Shown here: piece after piece, positions 60,478 to 64,000 of the stretch
Numbering within the stretch: the stretch's first letter is position 1
How the letters are laid out: every line of letters begins with the position of its first letter
DNA from: Hyperoodon ampullatus
Taxonomy: Eukaryota; Chordata; Mammalia; Artiodactyla; Ziphiidae
Assembly: GCA_949752795.1 (NCBI GenBank)
Contig: OX457063.1
Location: forward strand, 72,198,271-72,262,270
Length of the DNA: 64,000 nt
Reading direction: 5' to 3'
The notes under the pieces: model-generated
What the model saw: the letters and a program-made list of their open reading frames with translations, nothing else
What the model was told of the DNA's origin: nothing
The model's database searches: none
Position numbers and translations under genes: made by a program

Positions 60478-61250
60478 GTCACTAGCCTCCAATGCACACC
60501 TACAGCCAAGGCCCCTACAGCTGCGTGTGGGTCCAGATGCGGCCCTATCTTCCTCTGTCGCTGGCCTGCACCGCTGGGCTCACCTGCAACTAGACCCCAT
60601 CCAGCTGTATATGTGCATGCCCATGGCCTGACCCCTGTCACTGGCCTCCACTGCATACCTATGATGAGACCCTGCAGGCATAAGAGTACACACTGATAAC
60701 AGGGCCCCCGAGTTGCCTGTGGTCCCTGATTTGACCCTATTTCTTGTCACTGGCCTGCACCACTGGGCACACCTAGATCTGGGCACACCTAGAGCTAGCC
60801 CCACCAGCTATGTACCTGCGTGCCCCTAGCCTGACTTCTGACACCAGCCTCACTGTCATGCCCCCAGGGTGAGACACTGCAGCCTCACTAATGCACTCCA
60901 ATATTCAGAGCCCCACAGTTGCTGTGGGCCCATCTTCAGGCTGTCTCCTGTCATTGACCTCCACTGCTGGGTTAGTGTGCAAGTAGCCCTTCCAACTGTG
61001 TACTTGCACACTGCCAACCCAACTCCCTTCACCAGCTTCTGCTGCTGTGCATGTGCTGTTGGTGAGACTCTACAATCACAGGAGTACACCCCAAAGAGCC
61101 AGAACCCACACAGCTGTCAGTGCATCTGCAGTTGGTCCTGGCCCTTGCTGCTGCCCTTGGCCCTGACCACTACGTGTGTGTTTGCAATTGGCTCCTACCA
61201 CTATACAGGCACCCACAGCTGGACCCCACAGCTTATTATGTGTACACCAC
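60478..61250. repeat. Degenerate ~190-200 bp tandem repeats
   Basis: Two landmarks alternate. Landmark A ('gtcactggcctccactgc' type, often followed by 'gagaccctgcag') is at 60478, 60637, 60840 and 61028. Landmark B ('gtcgctggcctgcaccgctg' type) is at 60557, 60746 and 60950. The spacing is 159-204 bp. A third landmark ('ccagctgtatatgtgcatgc' type) recurs at about 60601, 60808 and 60993. Confidence 0.65.
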
Positions 61251-61479
61251 CAGATTCAGCTACCATCACTGCCTGCCCTGGTCCCTTGCTGCTGAAACTT
61301 GAGGTGCTGCTGAGGACCTCAACAGCCTTTGCAGCCGCTGAGGACCGTGAAAGAGTGTACTTTAAATATTATTTCGGATTAGGGGAGAAATTAAAGTGGA
61401 AATGAGTAAACCTTGCCCTGTTAAACTGAAACAAATTCTTCAAAATATTTGAAAGGTTCTGATATAGAGAAACAACAAC

Positions 61480-61715
61480 AACAATATGCGAATCAGGCAT
61501 ATCTGGATAGAAACTACAGCTCTGCCATTTACTTACTGGATTACTTTGAGCACTTTACTTATTTTCTCTGAATTTCAGTGTGTCCAAGTGCAAAGTAAGG
61601 CTCCAAATGCTTATTTCATAGGATTCATATCAGGCTCAGTGAAAAAAATTATGTAAAACATCTAGTATAATGCCTGGCAATATGACACATGTATAATAAG
61701 TAGTGAATATTTTTC
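61480..61715 (+). mobile_element. MIR SINE
   Basis: 'tacagctctgccatttactt', 'actggattactttgagcact', 'attttctctgaatttcagtg', 'tagtataatgcctggcaata': the full MIR order. Confidence 0.85.
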
Positions 61716-61810
61716 TTAAGACTCTATTTAATAGAGCCTTGGTAATCATGACTTCTATATTCAATTTTAAACTGTAAGTTACATGAGGGCAGAAACCATG
61801 TCTTATTTAC

Positions 61811-62026
61811 TTTTTTTTTTTTTTTTTTTTTTTTGTGGTACGCGGGTCTCTCACTGTTGTGGCCTCTCCCATTGTAGAGCACAGGCTCCAGACGCGCAGG
61901 CTCAGCGGCCATGGCTCACTGGCCTAGCCGCTCCGCGGCATGTGGGATCTTCGCGGAATGGGGCAGGAACCCATGTCCCCTGCATTGGCAGGCAGACTCT
62001 CAACCACTGCGCCACCAGGGAAGCCC
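61811..62026 (-). mobile_element. CHR SINE, full length
   Basis: Poly-T at 61811-61834, CHR body, right edge GCCACCAGGGAAGCCC. A 9 bp target duplication CTTATTTAC lies at 61802-61810 and 62027-62035. The 105-codon frame over it is a SINE artefact. Confidence 0.97.
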
Positions 62027-62117
62027 CTTATTTACTTTTGAATCTCTATAATCATCCACAATGCCTGGCATATAGTGGGGAATCTATGTATACCTGTTGA
62101 AGCAAACTGAACTGAAT

Positions 62118-62431
62118 TCCTTGATGGTTCTTATCAATTGCTCTGTAACAAATCATCACAAAACTTAGTGGGTGAAACAACACAATATTTATTTTTTTGT
62201 TGGGACTACTTACTCTACTCTACTTTGTGCCAGCTAGGATGGCTCAAAGCCTAGAAATTAGAATCATCTTAAGGTTCACAAATTTGCAAGGTGATGCCTG
62301 GCTAGAAAGACTTAAATGAGAGATGGAACAGCTGGGATAACTTGGGCATCTCTATCTCCACTTAGTCTCTCCAACTTGATGGCTTCAGGGAAGAGAGATA
62401 TATGCCAGCTCAGAGCTCCCAAGGCATGAAT

Positions 62432-62481
<50 letters not shown>

Positions 62482-62590
62482 TCAGGCAGAAAGTGTATCT
62501 CTTTTCATGATCTAGATCAGAAGTCACTTCTACCATATTCTTCTCATTGAATTGCAGAACAGAACATATCATGGCCTTTTCTGAAAATAT
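62118..62590 (-). mobile_element. MLT1-like LTR with GA expansion
   Basis: Antisense LTR words: 'gctctgtaacaaatcatcac', 'aaacttagtgggtgaaacaa', then a (GA)n block at the place where related LTRs have a short GA/GC-rich stretch, and 'agaagtcacttctaccatat'. Diverged, and the subfamily is uncertain. Confidence 0.55.
62435..62479. repeat. (GA)n microsatellite
   Basis: About 22 uninterrupted GA units inside the LTR-like element. It creates an 86-codon antisense Ser-Leu frame. Confidence 0.97.
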
Positions 62591-63149
62591 AATCTACCCC
62601 AATGTATTAACAATGTTGTTTAGTAACTGATCCAAGGTAATCTGACCAGGATTTTGTGAAGGAAAGCAATGAAACAAAATTGGCAATACTTTAATAACTG
62701 TTGAAGATATAAGTAAGATATGTGTATAAGGGGTTCATTGTTATTCTATTTGTGACTCTATTTGAAATTTTATATAATACAAAGTTTAAAAAATTTAAGG
62801 TCTGATTTTAAGCTAGAAATACATCTCAGATTTTCTTGTCTTAATCCTGTTAATATTCACCTGGTGCCTTTTTATTCTTTCAGTTCTACTCTTATGGGCT
62901 TCCTATTTTCTGATTTCAGTGTGGGATAGAGATTAGACTCTTAAACAGACTCCTTGATTATATTCATTGTTGCTTCTCAACTATCCAATTTACTACAAGC
63001 ATTGCTGACACTGACCATGTGCTCATGCAAATGCCGAAAAGTTTACCCTTCTGACCCTACCTCTACCCTCACAAACTCCTGTTTAAGCTTGAGCTAGACT
63101 GTATTACTGTTCAAAATACTTGTTGCCCATTCTTGTGGGAGAATTATCT
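62591..63149. other. Unassigned sequence
   Basis: No family recognised. Confidence 0.4.
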
Positions 63150-63465
63150 ACTTCTACCCCATTGACATCATATTTGATCATTTAACTTGCTTTGTCCAGT
63201 GGAATGTGAGGAAAGATATGTGTGACTTCTAAGAGAGAAGTGATTGTGTGATTCTAATAATCTCTTTTCTCCTGCCAAAAGATCAGAAATATCCCAGGTA
63301 GTGGTTTTTCCTTCAGCCTGGATCCCAGAATGAAGATGATGACTCACAGCAGAGCCATATACCAAAAATGGATACGTAGTACAAATGGGCATTAAACTTG
63401 TTGTAAGCCACTTTTGAGGTAATTTCTTCCTGCAGCATAACTTAGTCTAGCTGCCTGACACAAAC
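63150..63465 (+). mobile_element. MLT1J-like LTR
   Basis: Sense LTR words: 'taacttgctttgtccagtgg', 'aatgtgaggaaagatatgtg', 'cttcagcctggatcccagaa', and the tail 'ttaaacttgttgtaagccac' and 'tgcagcataacttagtctag'. Same general type as the split LTR at 29230-30240. Confidence 0.6.
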
Positions 63466-64000
63466 TATGTCCAATCAGCATTTGTTGTGGCTTGTTCAGT
63501 GCTAGATAAAACGTTTTCCACCCACCAGCAACTGCCATCCACAAAATAACCTGGTTGAGTTTAATGTTAGATCCTATCCTTAGTAATTAGCAAGATCATC
63601 ATCATCTAGATTACTTCATTTGTGATGGCAAAAGGATTAGAGATTAATATATCTGTCTATGTATATTCATAGTCAACACTAATCCCTGCAATAAATTATC
63701 ATGTAATGTTCAGTATTATATGTTAAACTGGTGAAATGTTATGGTCAGTTTATTACATGTGCTTAAATATCTGAAAACAACCATTAGAATACTGAATAAA
63801 AGCAAGTGAACTCCAACAGCAATAAATATTTATCTCCTAAGTTTTCATCCTTTCAGTACAGTGAGAGTCCATTAAGACAAGTAATGTGCTCTTTTTCTTT
63901 AAGACAAGAATGCCAACATTACTTGTGCTTAAAAAATAAAGTAGTACTTTGTACTAATCAAGACAGACTAGATAACAAACCATAACAAGATCTCAGTGGC
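63466..64000. other. Unassigned sequence
   Basis: No gene or repeat family recognised to the window end. Confidence 0.4.

Larger units (their letters stand above)
59769..61340 (+). mobile_element. GC-rich orphan L1 5' UTR (probable) with tandem repeats
   Basis: Starts GGGACCAAAATGGCAGAGTA, like the 'atggcggagtaggag' start of mammalian L1 5' UTRs. It is followed by a GC-rich non-coding stretch that contrasts with the AT-rich surroundings. It carries a CTCF-like word at 59993-60009 and degenerate tandem repeats at 60478-61250. No ORF1, ORF2 or 3' UTR follows. The 178-codon plus-strand frame at 60869-61405 and three antisense frames lie across the repeats and are best read as composition artefacts. 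An LTR or other retroelement leader is an alternative. Confidence 0.55.

Noticed and set aside
60869..61405. 178-codon plus-strand frame, the longest in the window
   Set aside because: It lies across degenerate GC-rich tandem repeats with comparable frames on the opposite strand, has Cys/Pro/Thr-rich low-complexity composition and no domain, and sits in a retroelement-like block.
63310..63380. Acceptor followed by an acidic open stretch and a TAG
   Set aside because: The segment aligns in word order with an MLT1J-like LTR, so the frame is incidental.

Overview
This is a 64 kb stretch of AT-rich mammalian nuclear DNA, almost certainly from a whale or dolphin. Five copies of the tRNA-derived CHR SINE (start GGGCTTCCCTGGTGGCGCAG, about 200 bp, A-rich tail) sit beside young cetartiodactyl-type L1 elements, and I saw no ruminant BovB, Bov-tA or pig PRE/ARE elements. 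The species assignment is inferred from repeat content only.

No protein-coding gene can be supported. No reading frame exceeds 178 codons. The longest (60869-61405) lies in a GC-rich degenerate tandem repeat, and many others are pieces of L1 ORF1/ORF2 or of SINEs. The window is best read as a gene desert or a large intron. A few short exon-like segments (open frame between plausible splice sites) are listed as candidates. They were picked by eye from many possible sites, so chance hits are expected.

Layout. 1-5 kb: an old minus-strand L1 broken by a Tigger-type DNA transposon, then an internally deleted L1 inserted in an older L1, then an MLT1 LTR. 5-12.5 kb: mostly unassigned sequence with one L1 tail, a MIR, two CHR SINEs and a MER5-like remnant. 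12.5-23.2 kb: Tigger-like element, AT/CA microsatellite, two MLT1 LTRs, a 2.2 kb plus-strand L1MA-like element, a long old minus-strand L1, and L2 and L1ME remnants. 23.2-33.2 kb: unassigned sequence with one young L1 tail and a set of MLT1-type LTRs, one nested in another. 33.2-43.1 kb: dense LINE mosaic, including a twin-primed (5'-inverted) L1MA, a very long old L1ME, a MER2-like Tigger and a young L1 inside an L1MA with a perfect 15 bp target duplication. 43.1-58.9 kb: mostly unassigned, with an interrupted L2, MIRs, one CHR SINE and one young L1. 58.9-64 kb: minus-strand L2 invaded by a GC-rich probable L1 5' UTR carrying about 190-200 bp degenerate repeats and a CTCF-like motif, then MIR, CHR SINE and two LTRs.

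The elements do not form a pathway. Their value is as a layered record of insertions: L2 and MIR oldest, then L1ME and MLT1, then L1MA and Tigger, then young L1 and CHR. Several insertions still show target-site duplications that fix their boundaries.
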